Notes: generated by a model from the sequence alone, not told the origin. Shown: positions 42,036 to 52,852, counted from the first letter of the stretch. The stretch is DNA of 64,000 nt from Lucinisca nassula (GCA_963580285.1 OY757011.1:168235406-168299405), one strand, 5' to 3'. Made by a program: numbers and translations.

Positions 42036-43467
42036 CGTTACGAAAACACACCTATACAAAAACATTGCCAATTTTTTGGCCAAAAATTAGAAATTTTAAG
42101 ATGAAAAATTGTGATATTTTTCTTATTTCTGCTCAAAAATAGATTGCGGGGACTCGTTAGAACCGCCTCGTTTAGAACCGCCTCAACGAGGCGGTTCTAT
42201 CGAGTACCCACAATCTATGTGTTTGAGCAGAAATAAGAAAAACTAGAACTGTCAGAGGATCTGACTATAGCCCCGCTATAGCCCTGTCAGAGGAGAAAGA
42301 CTCATGAATTAAAGGTAAATTTAGACTTGTGAGAGGGTTAAATCCCTAACAAGGTACCTACGCCTTATAGACTTTTCGCGTTATTAGATCTGAAAAAGAG
42401 TCTAAGTTAAAAAATAAGTTTTGGATAATGAAAAAAGCACATGCACATCTTCAGACCTCTTTGAAAACACCTGAAAAGTTTCAAAAGGATTGACCTAGAA
42501 CTGTAAGAGGAGTTGCGGTCACAAGGTAGCTACTCCCTATACATTTTAACATTAGTAGATCTCAAAAATTGTCTAAGTTAAAAAAGGTGAAATAAGTGAA
42601 AAAAAAATATTTAAGGATAATGAAAAAAGAATATGCACATCTTCAGACCTATATGAAAACACATGTAAAGTTTCAAAAGGATTGATCTAGAACTGTAAGA
42701 GGAGTTGCGGTAACAAGGTAGCTACTCCCTATACATTTTAACATTAGTAGATCTCAAAAATTGTCTAAGTTAAAAAAGGTGAAATAAGTGAAAAAAATTA
42801 TTTAAGGATAATGAAAAAAGAATATGCACATCTTAAGACCTATATGAAAACACCTGTAAAGTTTCAAAAGGATTGACTTAGAACTGTAAGAGGAGTTGCT
42901 GTAACAAGGTAGCTACTCCCTATACATTTTAACATTAGTAGATCTCAAAAATTGTCTAAGTTAAAAAAGGTGAAATAAGTGAAAAAAATTATTTAAGGAT
43001 AATGAAAAAAGAATATGCACATCTTCAGACCTATATGAAAACACCTGTAAAGTTTCAAAAGGATTGACTTAGAACTGTAAGAGGAGTTGCGGTAACAAGG
43101 TAGCTACTCCCTATACATTTTAACATTAGTAGATCTCAAAAATTGTCTAAGTTAAAAAAGGTGAAATAAGTGAAAAAAATTATTTAAGGATAATGAAAAA
43201 AAAATATGCACATCTTCAGACCTATACGAAAACACCTGTAAAGTTTCAAAAGGATTGACCTAGAACTGTAAGAGGAGTTGCGGTAACAAGGTACCCACTA
43301 TCAAATATTACAGACAGACAGACGGAATTCCGGACAAGCCAAATCCAATATAGCCCCCACTTTTTCAAAGCGGGGCTATAATAATGTATACCCCCTTAAA
43401 CCCCAGGTTTACTATATAAAAGTGGGGTTCAAGGGGGTCATATTTATATAGGCATGTTTTCGTGATG
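42036..43467. mobile_element. MITE family 4 broken by an array element
   Basis: Inverted ends CGTTACGAAAACACACCTATA and TATAGGCATGTTTTCGTGATG. The cassette B hairpin lies at 42143-42222 with a partly duplicated arm. After TTTGAGCAGAAATAAGAAAAA (to 42245) the element stops, and it resumes TAATGTATACCCCCTTAAACC at 43381. Confidence 0.85.
42246..43380 (+). repeat. Array element, five near-identical ~190-bp units, inserted without target duplication
   Basis: The unit contains GGTAGCTACTCCCTATACATT, AGTAGATCTCAAAAATTGTC, ATGAAAACACCTGTAAAGTTTC and TAGAACTGTAAGAGGAGTTGC. The end has GACAGACAGACGGAATTCC, then TATAGCCCCCACTTT/AAAGCGGGGCTATA. The left end carries TATAGCCCCGCTATAGCCC. The host reads GAAAAA|TAATG across the insertion, so it entered between A and T with no duplication, as Helitrons do. 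Near identity of units indicates recent homogenisation. Confidence 0.8.
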
Positions 43468-43489
43468 AAAAACTAAAAAATAGGCCTGA

Positions 43490-43666
43490 GTGAGTGTTTG
43501 AGTTTTACGTCCCACCAACAGCTAAGGTCATACGGAGACGGGACCTCGGTTTAAAGACTCATCCGAAAGTCTGGAGAAGCCCGGGATCGATCCTGCGACC
43601 CCTGGTTTACAAGGCAAGTAGCGTAACCACTACACCACTGAGGCTTCTAAAAAAAAAAAAAAAAAA
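43490..43666 (-). mobile_element. tRNA-derived SINE, family A, with A-tail remnant and target duplication
   Basis: Minus-strand head AGAAGCCTCAGTGGTGTAGTGG and GGATCGATCCCGGGCTTCTCC, tail GTAAAACTCAAACACTCACTC. The duplication AAAAAATAGGCCTGA is at 43475-43489 and 43667-43681. The A-run lies on the head side in plus reading, next to the duplication. Confidence 0.88.
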
Positions 43667-43855
43667 AAAAAATAGGCCTGACAAATGGACTTGTCCAACA
43701 TATAACAATGGAAGGGTCCACTAGTATACAATGGGTTAAGGGCCAAGAGTTAACATACTCACACTCTGGTTAGAAAGTTCATTTCTCATATCCTATGAAT
43801 TATTAGACATTCACAAAACACATGTTAATTCACACACATCTATGTATCTTAAACT

Positions 43856-44029
43856 CTTTACCCTTGTCCTGCTGAATATTCATATATGCCACACCTACTA
43901 CCGATTATCAACCAATCAGATTACCTGTAGCAAATTATTACAACAAATTCACAATCTGAATGACAAACAATGTAGATCTACATTGTTTCAAAGAAAAGGC
44001 ATATCTGGGCTCAGCAGAACAAGGGTTAA
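43856..44029 (-). mobile_element. TTAA MITE family 1, hairpin mostly deleted
   Basis: TACCCTTGTCCTGCTGAATATTC start, CAATGTAGATCTACATTG short remnant of the hairpin, and CAGCAGAACAAGGG-TTAA end. Confidence 0.75.
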
Positions 44030-44690
44030 CAAGTGTAAAACAAGAATATACCTTTATGACATTATTAAAACAATCTAAGAATATTAAAAAGAACATAATA
44101 TTTAGGAAAACAACAAAATTATATATCAAATCTGGCTAAAAATGGACAGCATTATGTGATAAATAGATTTATTATACAGAAACATGTCTAAATATTTATC
44201 TTTTAAACAACTTGCAAACTTGTTCAAATAATTATGTCACCATACTTATTCAAAGAGTGGAGATACATGTAGTAGTGTCAACATGTCCATGAAATGGACG
44301 CCCCTCTAAGACCCGCCTTGAATAGAGAAAATGGGTCTTCAGGGGTATTAATAATTTTGCTTATTTCTGCTCTAAGGCATAGTTTGTTAGCACCCACAAC
44401 CTACGTTTGGAGTGTATAAATAAGAAATATATCACAAATTTTCATTGAAAAAGTAGCCAATGCACTATGTTACACAGATGTGTTATTGTAATGGAGAAAA
44501 CAGTGGAGACCCAGATAAGATTGCTCCTGAACTGAATTCACACTGTTTGTTACATCTAAACCATGGCCAGATAGTAGATGTGTTGTTCAAAGTGTAACTT
44601 GACAAGGTACCCAAATTTCAACCCTTGAACTGTTATGGCATTTCCAGACACCATTTTCATTTTTCTTTTTTTTTTCAGATAAAATATGGT
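44030..44690. other. Intron 1 stretch with only fragments
   Basis: 44285-44410 has words of the reversed family 4 right arm (ATGGACGCCCCTCTAAGACCC, TTATTTCTGCTCTAAGGC). The rest is AT-rich without a recognised feature. Confidence 0.4.
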
Positions 44691-44693
44691 TTT

Positions 44694-44994
44694 ACATTAC
44701 TGGTATACATGTGAAGTCTGCCCATGTAATGACAAGCCGAATTATCCCTAAAAAACAGAACAAGACAGCCTTTGACATACAGGTGGATGGAAAACGTGGA
44801 TCGGGAGGCTGTAGATGACCTGGAAGCAGCTCACAGAGAGAGATCACAGAGAATGGAAGCTATCAGCTATCGACCCTAGTGATAGACATACTATGATCTG
44901 GTGTGAGATCTGCCATGCGTGCAGCAAGCCAGCTACGTGGAAGGGGCCCACTTAGGTGAATGAAGCACCTGTACCTACACTTTAATCAAAACTC

Positions 44995-45069
<75 letters not shown>
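44694..45069 (+). mobile_element. Probable LINE 3' end with (TGA)n tail
   Basis: One plus-strand frame around 44789-44954 reads TWKQLTERDHREWKLSAIDP and then MIWCEICHACSKPATWKG before a TAG. That resembles the extreme C-terminus of a non-LTR retrotransposon second ORF, including a CxxC(H)-like motif (C-E-I-C-H-A-C). A short untranslated part (CTACACTTTAATCAAAACTC) and a (TGA)24-like run (about 44995-45069) follow. No reverse transcriptase domain is present, so this is a 5'-truncated copy at best. The clade is uncertain. Confidence 0.5.
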
Positions 45070-45070
<1 letters not shown>

Positions 45071-45527
45071 AAATGATTTAAAAAATAAAGTGCTGTCTGC
45101 TCTAAAACATTTATGGCCTTTTCAGGGTTAAGACCAATTATCAAAAATCTTTTGTAACCCTGCAGGCACCCAACATACAGGAAATGTCATATCAACTTTG
45201 ATGCAATATCATGAACTTTGCATCCAAGACCAAGTTGACACGAGGATGCTAAAGTATGTGACATACCCAGAGGGTACATTCCTTTCAGCATCTACCATAT
45301 TGCCTCATTCTGCCAGAAAAAAATGAATGTAAAAGAGGGTTTACTGTATGTCGGCAGCATGGTAAAAGATCAAGAAATGCGAATGGGAAACTGATTTAGT
45401 AAAGTACCAAATCAATAAGAACCAACCAATCAAGTGACACTTCCTGTCACTTCTAAAACAAGATAAAATAAATCTCCTTATAGACTCTGAAGTAAAACAG
45501 AACTAATATTAAGTGTTAACTAGTATC

Positions 45528-47985
45528 ATGTGCTGCTCCAAACAGTCATGAGAATTGTGCTGCTCCAAACAGTCTGTCCAACTGGAAATGAGAAATGTGC
45601 TGCTCTAAACAGTCTGTCCGACTGGAAATGAGAAATGTGCTGCTCCAAACAGTCTGTCTGACTGGAAATGAGAAATGTGCTGCTCCAAACAGTCTGTCCA
45701 ACTGGAAATAAGAAATGTGCTGCTCCAAACAGTCTCTCTGACTGGAAATGAGAAATGTGCTGCTCCAAACAGTCTGTCCAACTGGAAATGAGAAATGTGC
45801 TGCTCCAAACAGTCTGTCTGACTGGAAATGAGAAATGTGCTGCTCCAAACAGTCTCTCTGAGTGGAAATGAGAAATGTGCTGCTCCAAACAGTCTGTCAA
45901 ACTGGAAATGAGAAATGTGCTGCTCCAAACAGTCTGACCAAGTGGAAATGAGAAATGTTCTGCTCCAAACAGTCTGTCCAACTGGAAATAAGAAATGTGC
46001 TGCTCCAAACAGTCTCTCTGACTGGAAATGAGAAATGTGCTGCTCAAAACAGTCTGTCCAACTGGAAATGAGAAATGTGCTGCTCCAAACAGTCCGTCTG
46101 ACTGGAAATGAGAAATGTGCTGCTCCAAACAGTCTGTCTGACTGGAAATGAGAAATGTGCTGCTCCAAACAGTCTGTCCAACTGGAAATGAGAAATGTGC
46201 TGCTCCAAACAGTCTGACCAACTTGAAATGAGAAATGTGCTGCTCCAAACAGTTTGTCCGACTGGAAATGAGAAATGTGCTGCTCCAAACAGTCTGTCCA
46301 ACTGGAAATGAGATATGTGCTGCTCCAAACAGTCTGACCAACTGGAAATGAGAAATGTGCTGCTCCAAACAGTCTGACCAACTGGAAATGAGAAATGTGC
46401 TGCTCCAAACAGTCTGACCAACTGGAAATGAGATATGTGCTGCTCCAAACAGTCTTTCCGACTGGAAATGAGAAATGTGCTGCTCCAAACAGTCTGACCA
46501 ACTGGAAATGAGAAATGTGCTGCTCCAAACAGTCTGTCGAACTGGAAATGAGAAATGTGCTGCTCCAAACAGTCTGACCCACTGGAAATGAGAAATGTGC
46601 TGCTCCAAACAGTCTGTCCAACTGGAAATGAGAAATGTGCTGCTCCAAACAGTCTCTCTGACTGGAAATGAGAAATGTGCTGCTCCAAACAGTCTGTCCA
46701 ACTGGAAATGAGAAATGTGCTGCTCCAAACAGTCTGTCTGACTGGAAATGAGAAATGTTCTGCTCCAAACAGTCTCTCTGACTGGAAATGAGAAATGTGC
46801 TGCTCCAAACAGTCTGTCCAACTGGAAATGAGAAATGTGCTGCTCCAAACAGTCTGACCAACTTTAAATGAGAAATGTGCTGCTCCAAACAGTCTGTCTG
46901 ACTGGAAATGAGAAATGTGCTGCTCCAAACAGTCTGACCAACTGGAAATGAGAAATGTGCTGCTCTAAACAGTCTGTCCGACTGGAAATGAGAAATGTGC
47001 TGCTCCAAACAGTCTGTCCAACTGGAAATGAGATATGTGCTGCTCCAAACAGTCTGACCAACTGGAAATGAGAAATGTGCTGCTCCAAACAGTCTGACCA
47101 ACTGGAAATGAGAAATGTGCTGCTCCAAACAGTCTGTCTGACTGGAAATGAGAAATGTGCTGCTCCAAACAGTCTGACCAACTGGAAATGAGAAATGTGC
47201 TGCTCCAAACAGTCCGTCTGACTGGAAATGAGAAATGTGCTGCTCCAAACAGTCTGTCCGACTGGAAATGAGAAATGTGCTGCTCTAAACAGTCTGTCCG
47301 ACTGGAAATGAGAAATGTGCTGCTCCAAACAGTCTGACCAACTGGAAATGAGAAATGTGCTGCTCTAAACAGTCTGTCTGACTGGAAATGAGAAATGTGC
47401 TGCTCCAAACAGTCTGTCCGACTGGAAATGAGAAATGTGCTGCTCTAAACAGTCTGTCCGACTGGAAATGAGAAATGTGCTGCTCTAAACAGTCTGTCCG
47501 ACTGGAAATGAGAAATGTGCTGCTCTAAACAGTCTGTCCGATTGGAAATGAGAAATGTGCTGCTCCAAACAGTCTGTCTGACTGGAAATGAGAAATGTGC
47601 TGCTCCAAACAGTCTGTCCGACTGGAAATGAGAAATGTGCTGCTCCAAACAGTCTGTCCAACTGGATGAGAAATGTGCTGCTCCAAACAGTCTCTCGGAC
47701 TGGAAATGTGCTGCTCCAAACAGTCTGTCCGACTGGAAATGAGAAATTTGCTGCTCCAAACAGTCTCTCTGACTGGAAATGAGAAATGTGCTGCTCCAAA
47801 CAGTCTGTCTGACTGGAAATGAGAAATGTGCTGCTCCAAACAGTCTGTCTGACTGGAAATGAGAAATGTGCTGCTCCAAACAGTTTGACCAACTGGAAAT
47901 GAGAAATGTGCCCAAACAGTCTGTCTGACTGGAAATGAGAAATGTGCTGCTCCAAACAGTCTGTCCAACTGGAAATCATGAGAAA
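45528..47985 (-). repeat. 40-bp minisatellite, about 61 copies
   Basis: Unit GAGAAATGTGCTGCTCCAAACAGTCTGTCC(A/G)ACTGGAAAT. Units fall into a few variants differing at about six bases after AACAGTCT (GTCCAAC, GTCTGAC, GTCCGAC, GACCAAC, CTCTGAC). Irregular units lie at 47665-47715 and 47905-47915. None of the three minus-strand frames has a stop in the standard unit, which explains open frames of up to 547 codons. No start context, splice signal or domain supports translation. The array is in intron 1 of the gene, on its sense strand. Confidence 0.95.
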
Positions 47986-48355
47986 ATGGAAAAAGGGAAA
48001 AATGCAATTTAAAGATGTAAGTGTATAAAGCTGGATTAGTCTCAATGACCAGTTCAAATGCACTCACTGTCTATCTAATCCATGTTTCAATTTATTATTA
48101 ATGATTCAGCTTAAGTTCATGATCAGTTCAGAAAAAGAGTAAGAAAGTTCAGGGGAACAAATATGTAAGTGACTTTGAATGAAGCTTACAGTTTTTCATT
48201 CTCATAGGGATTTTCAATTTGCTACCACCTGAGATCAAATTCTTTTTTAATGAGCAGATTTTGCTTACAATAGATTCACCAAAGAAGCAATTTATTTAAG
48301 TTTCTCTCCTGTTAGGCCAGTTTCTCTTTTGATAATCTTTCCAGTGAATTGATTC

Positions 48356-48648
48356 TCCGCCCATCTGGGCTTGAAGAAATATATGGGCTGCATGATGCTT
48401 CCATGCAGAGCTGAAACCAACCCGCACACAAATACTGGTAAACCGCTTAGAGGATCTAAGCCTGCCCAGGCAAAGAGGTGAGAGTCGGCCCGTCCATGCT
48501 TATAAACCCTATTGGTTTCATGGGCGGCAGGGCTTGAGATGTCATTTCATCTCAATGTTGGGTAAAAGTCCCACAAAATTGGAAGCAACATCTCCAAAAT
48601 GACCTTTACAGTGTTGACGGAGACGTTAAACCTCAATTCAAACAAACA
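48356..48648 (-). mobile_element. SINE-like retroposon, family B, full length
   Basis: Plus reading CCGCCCATCTGGGCTTGAAG to GACGTTAAACCTCAATTC(AAAC)n. The duplication AATTGATTC is at 48347-48355 and 48649-48657. It includes the AAAGTCCCACAAAATTGGAAGCAAC segment missing from other copies. Confidence 0.85.
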
Positions 48649-48725
48649 AATTGATTCCCCTTAATTTCACAACTCCACAATAGCCAGCCTTGGTAGCTCA
48701 GGTCTGCTGATCTGAGTCTTTGATA

Positions 48726-48976
48726 ACCCTCACCATGCTAGACCTGGGTATATTCTTTGATGAAAACAGTATAGATCCAGATCAGCTGGCTTCTCAGAAG
48801 AAGGTAGCTCAGTCAGGTAGATCAGCTGGCTTCTCAGAAACCAGCTGATCAGGATCTATATTGTTTTCCATTCTGCTTCTGAAGCCACATTAAAAATTGA
48901 AATCATGCAATACAAAATAATATGTAGTCAAAAATCCGTAGGAAAAAAATCATACTGAAATATAGAGAGGGTTAAG
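48726..48976. repeat. TTAA MITE family 1, strongly diverged
   Basis: AACCCTCACCATGCTAGACC, AGATCCAGATCAGCTGGCTTCTCAG, AAACCAGCTGATCAGGATC and GAGAGGG-TTAA match the ends and hairpin of the family with many changes. Confidence 0.55.
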
Positions 48977-49099
48977 CACACATACCCAAAGAGTCGTTTT
49001 CTTTTGACATGGCTCAAAGTAAGACTCTTGCTAAGAACCCTTTCACCCCTGTGTTTCTAGAATGAGCTCTTCTATATTATGCTGTTTGAAGAAATTGTG

Positions 49100-49172
49100 G
49101 ACGGATGGATGAAGACGGATGGTTAGTGATCACAACAGCTCCCCCAGAGCCTTCGGCTAAGGTGAGCTAAAA
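49100..49172 (+). repeat. Right end of a pearl-like element
   Basis: GGACGGATGGATGAAGACGG, then TGATCACAACAGCTC, then GAGCCTTCGGCTAAGGTGAGCT, as at 24780-24866. Confidence 0.55.
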
Positions 49173-49263
49173 AGCAAAAACTCATGCTCTCCATTGCGGA
49201 GTATAACTAACAGTAAATACATATTTAGTGTTTTTAACAAAAACATACATTTGGTTTGCCATG

Positions 49264-49392
49264 ACAATTTTATACAATTGATTGATTGATTGTGTTGGGG
49301 TTTAACGACATATCAACCCTTGTTGGTCCTTTTGTGTCATCTCCCAGAGCAAAGGAGTCCAGAGTAACCAATGAGCCGATCACCGGAGTGCT
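49264..49392 (-). repeat. SINE tail fragment
   Basis: ATTGATTGATTGTGTTGGGGTTTAACG followed by TGTTGGTCCTTTTGTGTCATC resembles the (reverse) tail region of CGTTAAACC-type SINEs. Confidence 0.4.
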
Positions 49393-49399
49393 GAGAGTT

Positions 49400-49832
49400 T
49401 ATGAAGTCATTTGATTTCTGAGAAGAAGATTTTTAAAGGGTTTTTATCACGGTAGTCATCTTTGTCATGTGACCTGATAATGGGCCCATTAGTTCTGGAG
49501 AAGATGTCTGAAGGGTTTTTACTTTATATGGACATGGTGGCCATATTGGACATGTGATGAAATCGCCTTCTGGTTCCGGAAGAGAAGATTTCTGAAGGGT
49601 CATTACCTATATGGGCATGGCGGCCATCTTGATCATGTTACCTGAACCATGAGAACAAACTTTCGTTCCCCACCATCCCATGGATGCTCCACATGAAATT
49701 TGACTTCAATCAGCCCAGTGGTTTCAAAGGAGAAGATCTTTGAAAATGTTGACAAACAACAGACGACACAGACAGACAACTGAGCCTCTCCATACTATAA
49801 ACCCACATGTGAGCCTTTGGCTCAGGTGAGGT
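49400..49832 (+). repeat. Array-type element, right portion
   Basis: GGTCATGTGACCTGA, GGCATGGCGGCCATCTTGATC and TCCACATGAAATTTGACTTCAATC are the units seen at 16436-18900 and 61600-63900. It ends GAGCCTTTGGCTCAGGTGAGG. Confidence 0.65.
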
Positions 49833-50151
49833 AAAAAGAGATAGAAGAGGTAGAAGAGGAGATGAAATTGGGGCATGGGGGGAGAAATAGAAAAATGAAT
49901 GAAAGCGAAGAATCAAGAAATAAAAACATTCCGACCTCTACCCTTACCTGCTACAAAAAATTGTATATTATTAAAGAGACCAATCATGCATGGATGCATA
50001 ATGTCTGAAGTGATCCTGAGGCTGAGTGAATACTGAAAGTAAAGGGTATATATTTTCTGCTATTTTGTTTTCCAAGAATTGTACACCAGCTGCTCAGAAA
50101 AGAGGATTCATTTCTTGAAGGAAAGAATAAAAGTAAGGCAAATTCTTTCCT

Positions 50152-50380
50152 TTAACCCTTTTTGTACCAAATGGAATCTTCCTCCTTATATATAGCAAGA
50201 GTCCATTCCAAAATTTAGGGGTGCCAGGTTGTGTTTTCATCAGAATTTAATTGGAAAATGGCTTAACTTTTAGCAAACAGTGGAGGCCCTGATCAGACAC
50301 CGCATTCTGCAGCATCTGATCTGGGCCTGCACTGTTTACCAAGGTACCCCTTTAGGGGTTTCTGGTACTGAATGAGTTGA
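50152..50380 (+). mobile_element. TTAA MITE family 2
   Basis: TTAA-CCCTTTTTGTACCAAATGG start, hairpin GATCAGACACCGCATTC/TGCAGCATCTGATC, and GGTACTGAATGAGTTGA end (TTAA decayed to TTGA). It appears inserted in a family 8-like sequence (AAATTCTTTCC ... AAAATCTTTCC). Confidence 0.75.
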
Positions 50381-50419
50381 GAGTAGAGCAAAATCTTTCC
50401 TTTTAAGAAGGGGTTCTTA

Positions 50420-51190
50420 CTGTTAAGGGAGAAAAAATGATTTTGAAAAGAGTTTCTGCCCCTGTATGAAGTTTTTTTCATATGTGGTAAAATTAATGTA
50501 AAAGTTCTCATTCATTGATAGAACTGAGTAACTAAACTTTTCACCCCAGACTTTCTGAAATGGACTTCTGAATTTTTAATTGGACAGAGCCACTGTATTC
50601 ATTTATTATTCACTTTAACAATTGTTGATCTAGAGAGACAAAAATATTTTAGGAAGAGTTGCCCCTCTGAACCAGTACCCATTGCCCTAGAGGAAAATGA
50701 AGGAAAGTGAATTGAAAGCCACAATTTATATTCCAAAGTGACATATAATGTTTAATAGATCTTGATTTGATGGTCAACACCAAAAGAATTTATTTATTGC
50801 TTTGCAAATAAATTGATTTCTAAAAGTGGACACAATGTGGTGTTACTAGTTAATCTTTACTTCAATTTAAAATTAAAAGAAATCTGATCATGAAAAAAAA
50901 ACCTACAAAATTCACACAAATGTATCAATTAACATATTTATCCCTTTAGTGCCAGTCAAAACATTAATTTTGCAGATGTCATTTTCATTTTTTTTTTAAT
51001 TTTCTGAGAAAATAAGCCTTGGCATTACAGAACTGTCTGCAAGTTGGAAGATTCAAATGAAATTTCAAGCCTCAATTTTTGTTTTTTAAAAAAGAGTAAA
51101 AAACAGAATTGCCACTCAATAGCACCAATTTGATATATCTTTCGAGCTTGTATGTAATATGATTGAAGATAGCAAGAAGATATAAGAATC
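50420..51190. other. Intron 1 stretch, nothing recognised
   Basis: AT-rich sequence without a supported exon, RNA gene or repeat. Confidence 0.45.
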
Positions 51191-51199
51191 TATAAATAT

Positions 51200-51875
51200 C
51201 TAAATGGACCAAGGGAGTGAGGGCATCAAAGTTACTGAAGGGGTGGAGGCATCAGTGTTACTGAAGCAGCAGGGTAGGGTATGCATCAATGAAATCTTTG
51301 GACTGGTATGCAACATCGATGCAAGTATCAATTGAATTTGTCTTAGAGGAAATCTTTGGACTGGTATGCAACATCGATACAAGTATCAATTGAATTTGTC
51401 TTAGAGTTACGAACATAGAGGCATCTATAAAATTTGTCATAAAACTTTAACCGAATGAAAAATGTCTAAGTCTGTGACCTTCAGGTCAAGGTCACTGTGG
51501 GTGGGGGAAGGGACATACATCACAAAATCTTTGGACTGGCACGCAACATTGATGCAAGTATCAACTGAATTTGTCTGAGTTTAAAACATACAGCATCTAT
51601 AAACTTTGTCATAAAACTTTAACCAAATGTGAAATTTCTGAGTCTGTGACCTTGACCTCAAGGTCACTGTGGGGATGGGACATGCATCAATGAAATCTTT
51701 AGACCCGTATGTATCTTCAGTGTAAGTATCAACTAAATCTTTTGAAGGGTTCAGAAGATACAATCTCTTAGAAACTTTGACGCAAAACTGTAACCAAAAT
51801 GTTAATGGACGGATGGAAAGACAGACACACGGACGGATGGACATTCTTACAAGAGGTACTTGTGGGTTCATAATG
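51200..51875 (+). repeat. Tandem array, ~195-bp and shorter units, GGAC-rich end
   Basis: AAATCTTTGGACTGGTATGCAAC and TCAATTGAATTTGTCTTAGAG recur, then TGTGACCTTGACCTCAAGGTCACTGTGG-type units. The end is GGACGGATGGAAAGACAGAC ... CTTACAAGAGGTACTTGTGGG. It belongs to the same architectural class as the other arrays. Confidence 0.65.
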
Positions 51876-52009
51876 TTAAGTCTATGGAGATTTTAACCAC
51901 ATAATGTAGCATTGTACAGCCACTAATCCCACAATCACTCAAAAATGGTGTTATGGGGTTAAAAATTTACAGAATAAACCTCATTAAGTATAGATTGTAC
52001 GGATCATAA

Positions 52010-52155
52010 ACCCCATTATGTATCTCGCGTATGTATGGAGGACAAATGGATGGACAAACGGACAAACGGCAGGACGAAAATTATATACACCCATAGCATA
52101 CTTCATATACCAGGTGTATAAATAGTTGGGATTTACAGGGGTGGGGGGGGGGGGT
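52010..52155 (+). repeat. GGAC-rich end with palindrome, then a G-run
   Basis: GGACAAATGGATGGACAAACGGACAAACGG, then TATATACACCC ... GGTGTATAAATAG, another terminal palindrome of the array class. A G-run of about 13 follows at 52142-52154. Confidence 0.5.
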
Positions 52156-52312
52156 TATTACTCAGACTCATGAATCTGATGGTAAAGAGCTGATCAATCT
52201 GGACCTACAGGTTTTTGTCAAACTAAGGAATGCCTACTATTTTCAATAATTCTGTCCAAGAGTCTATATCGGAAACCCAGGGGTGAAATAGTAAAAAAAA
52301 GAAAACATTTAC

Positions 52313-52668
52313 CTGTATTCTGAGTGTTTTGATTTTCTACTATGAACTCCTTTCTCTAAGATGGAATGAAATGGCACTGCTGGTAAATCCCCATTAATTT
52401 CAGCTACATCACCATTAACTGCAACTTTAGCTTTTGTATGATGATCTTTCTTCTGTTTGCCAAGTTTTCCATTGACTGCAGTAGTATGAGAATTCCAGTG
52501 TTTTGTGTTGTTGTGGTTGTCAACACTGCTATCATGTGAAGCTGTTCTGTTACTAGTCAAACTACTGTTTACCAAAGGCATTGTGTTACTTTTTATGTTC
52601 ATTTTCTGCATCTTATTCTCTCCAATGGGAGGTAACAAAGAGTATCCACCTTCAAACTCTGATCCCAT
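52313..52668 (-). CDS. Exon 1 (start codon), WDR49/WDR64-family EF-hand + WD40 protein
   Basis: First coding exon, residues 1-118 plus two bases of codon 119. The ATG at 52668-52666 is preceded in frame by a TAA 12 bases upstream, so this start is favoured over a longer N-terminus. The segment begins MGSEFEGGYSLLPP and is rich in Asn, Ser, Lys and His; it looks disordered and no domain is recognised. It ends TACAG|GTAAAT, a good donor, in phase 2. Exon 2 opens with one base that completes a Ser codon, so the join stays open. A 5' untranslated exon could lie upstream but cannot be identified. Assignment to this gene depends on phase and strand agreement, because N-termini in this family are poorly conserved. 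Confidence 0.75.
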
Positions 52669-52760
52669 AATGTCAGATTAAATTTTACTGTTCACATTTA
52701 GCTTGTACAGAAGAAACAGAAAACAAGTAATATAACTCCTTCAGTTTTGAACGAGAATAT
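52669..52760 (-). promoter_or_regulatory. Presumed 5' untranslated region; no promoter motif identified
   Basis: The stretch directly upstream of the start codon has an in-frame TAA and no convincing TATA or initiator. A family 4 MITE fragment follows at 52757. Where transcription starts cannot be told from the sequence. Confidence 0.25.
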
Positions 52761-52852
52761 GAAAATAAACGTATATCTTTATAAACCCCATATTTTTCTG
52801 TATAAAGTGGGGTTTACAACTGTATTCACCACACGTCTGTTAACATGATGCG

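Larger units (their letters stand above)
41900..43739 (-). mobile_element. TTAA MITE family 3 broken by nested insertions
   Basis: TTAA-CCTATTGTATGCGGGC at left, with the hairpin up to 42029, and ATAACAATGGAAGGGTCCACTAG ... ATGGG-TTAA at right. About 1.6 kb of other elements separate the halves: a family 4 MITE (42036-43467), itself broken by an array element, and a SINE A (43490-43666). Confidence 0.85.

Noticed and set aside
45528..47985. CRISPR-like regularly spaced repeats
   Set aside because: There are no unique spacers: the whole 40-bp unit is repeated, and the sequence is eukaryotic.
45526..48067. Very long minus-strand open frames of up to 547 codons
   Set aside because: They come from a 40-bp minisatellite lacking stop codons in three frames; there is no start context, splice support or protein family.
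52757..52850. Promoter function for the sequence just upstream of exon 1
   Set aside because: The segment matches the right arm of MITE family 4 found in many other places; no core promoter motif could be supported.
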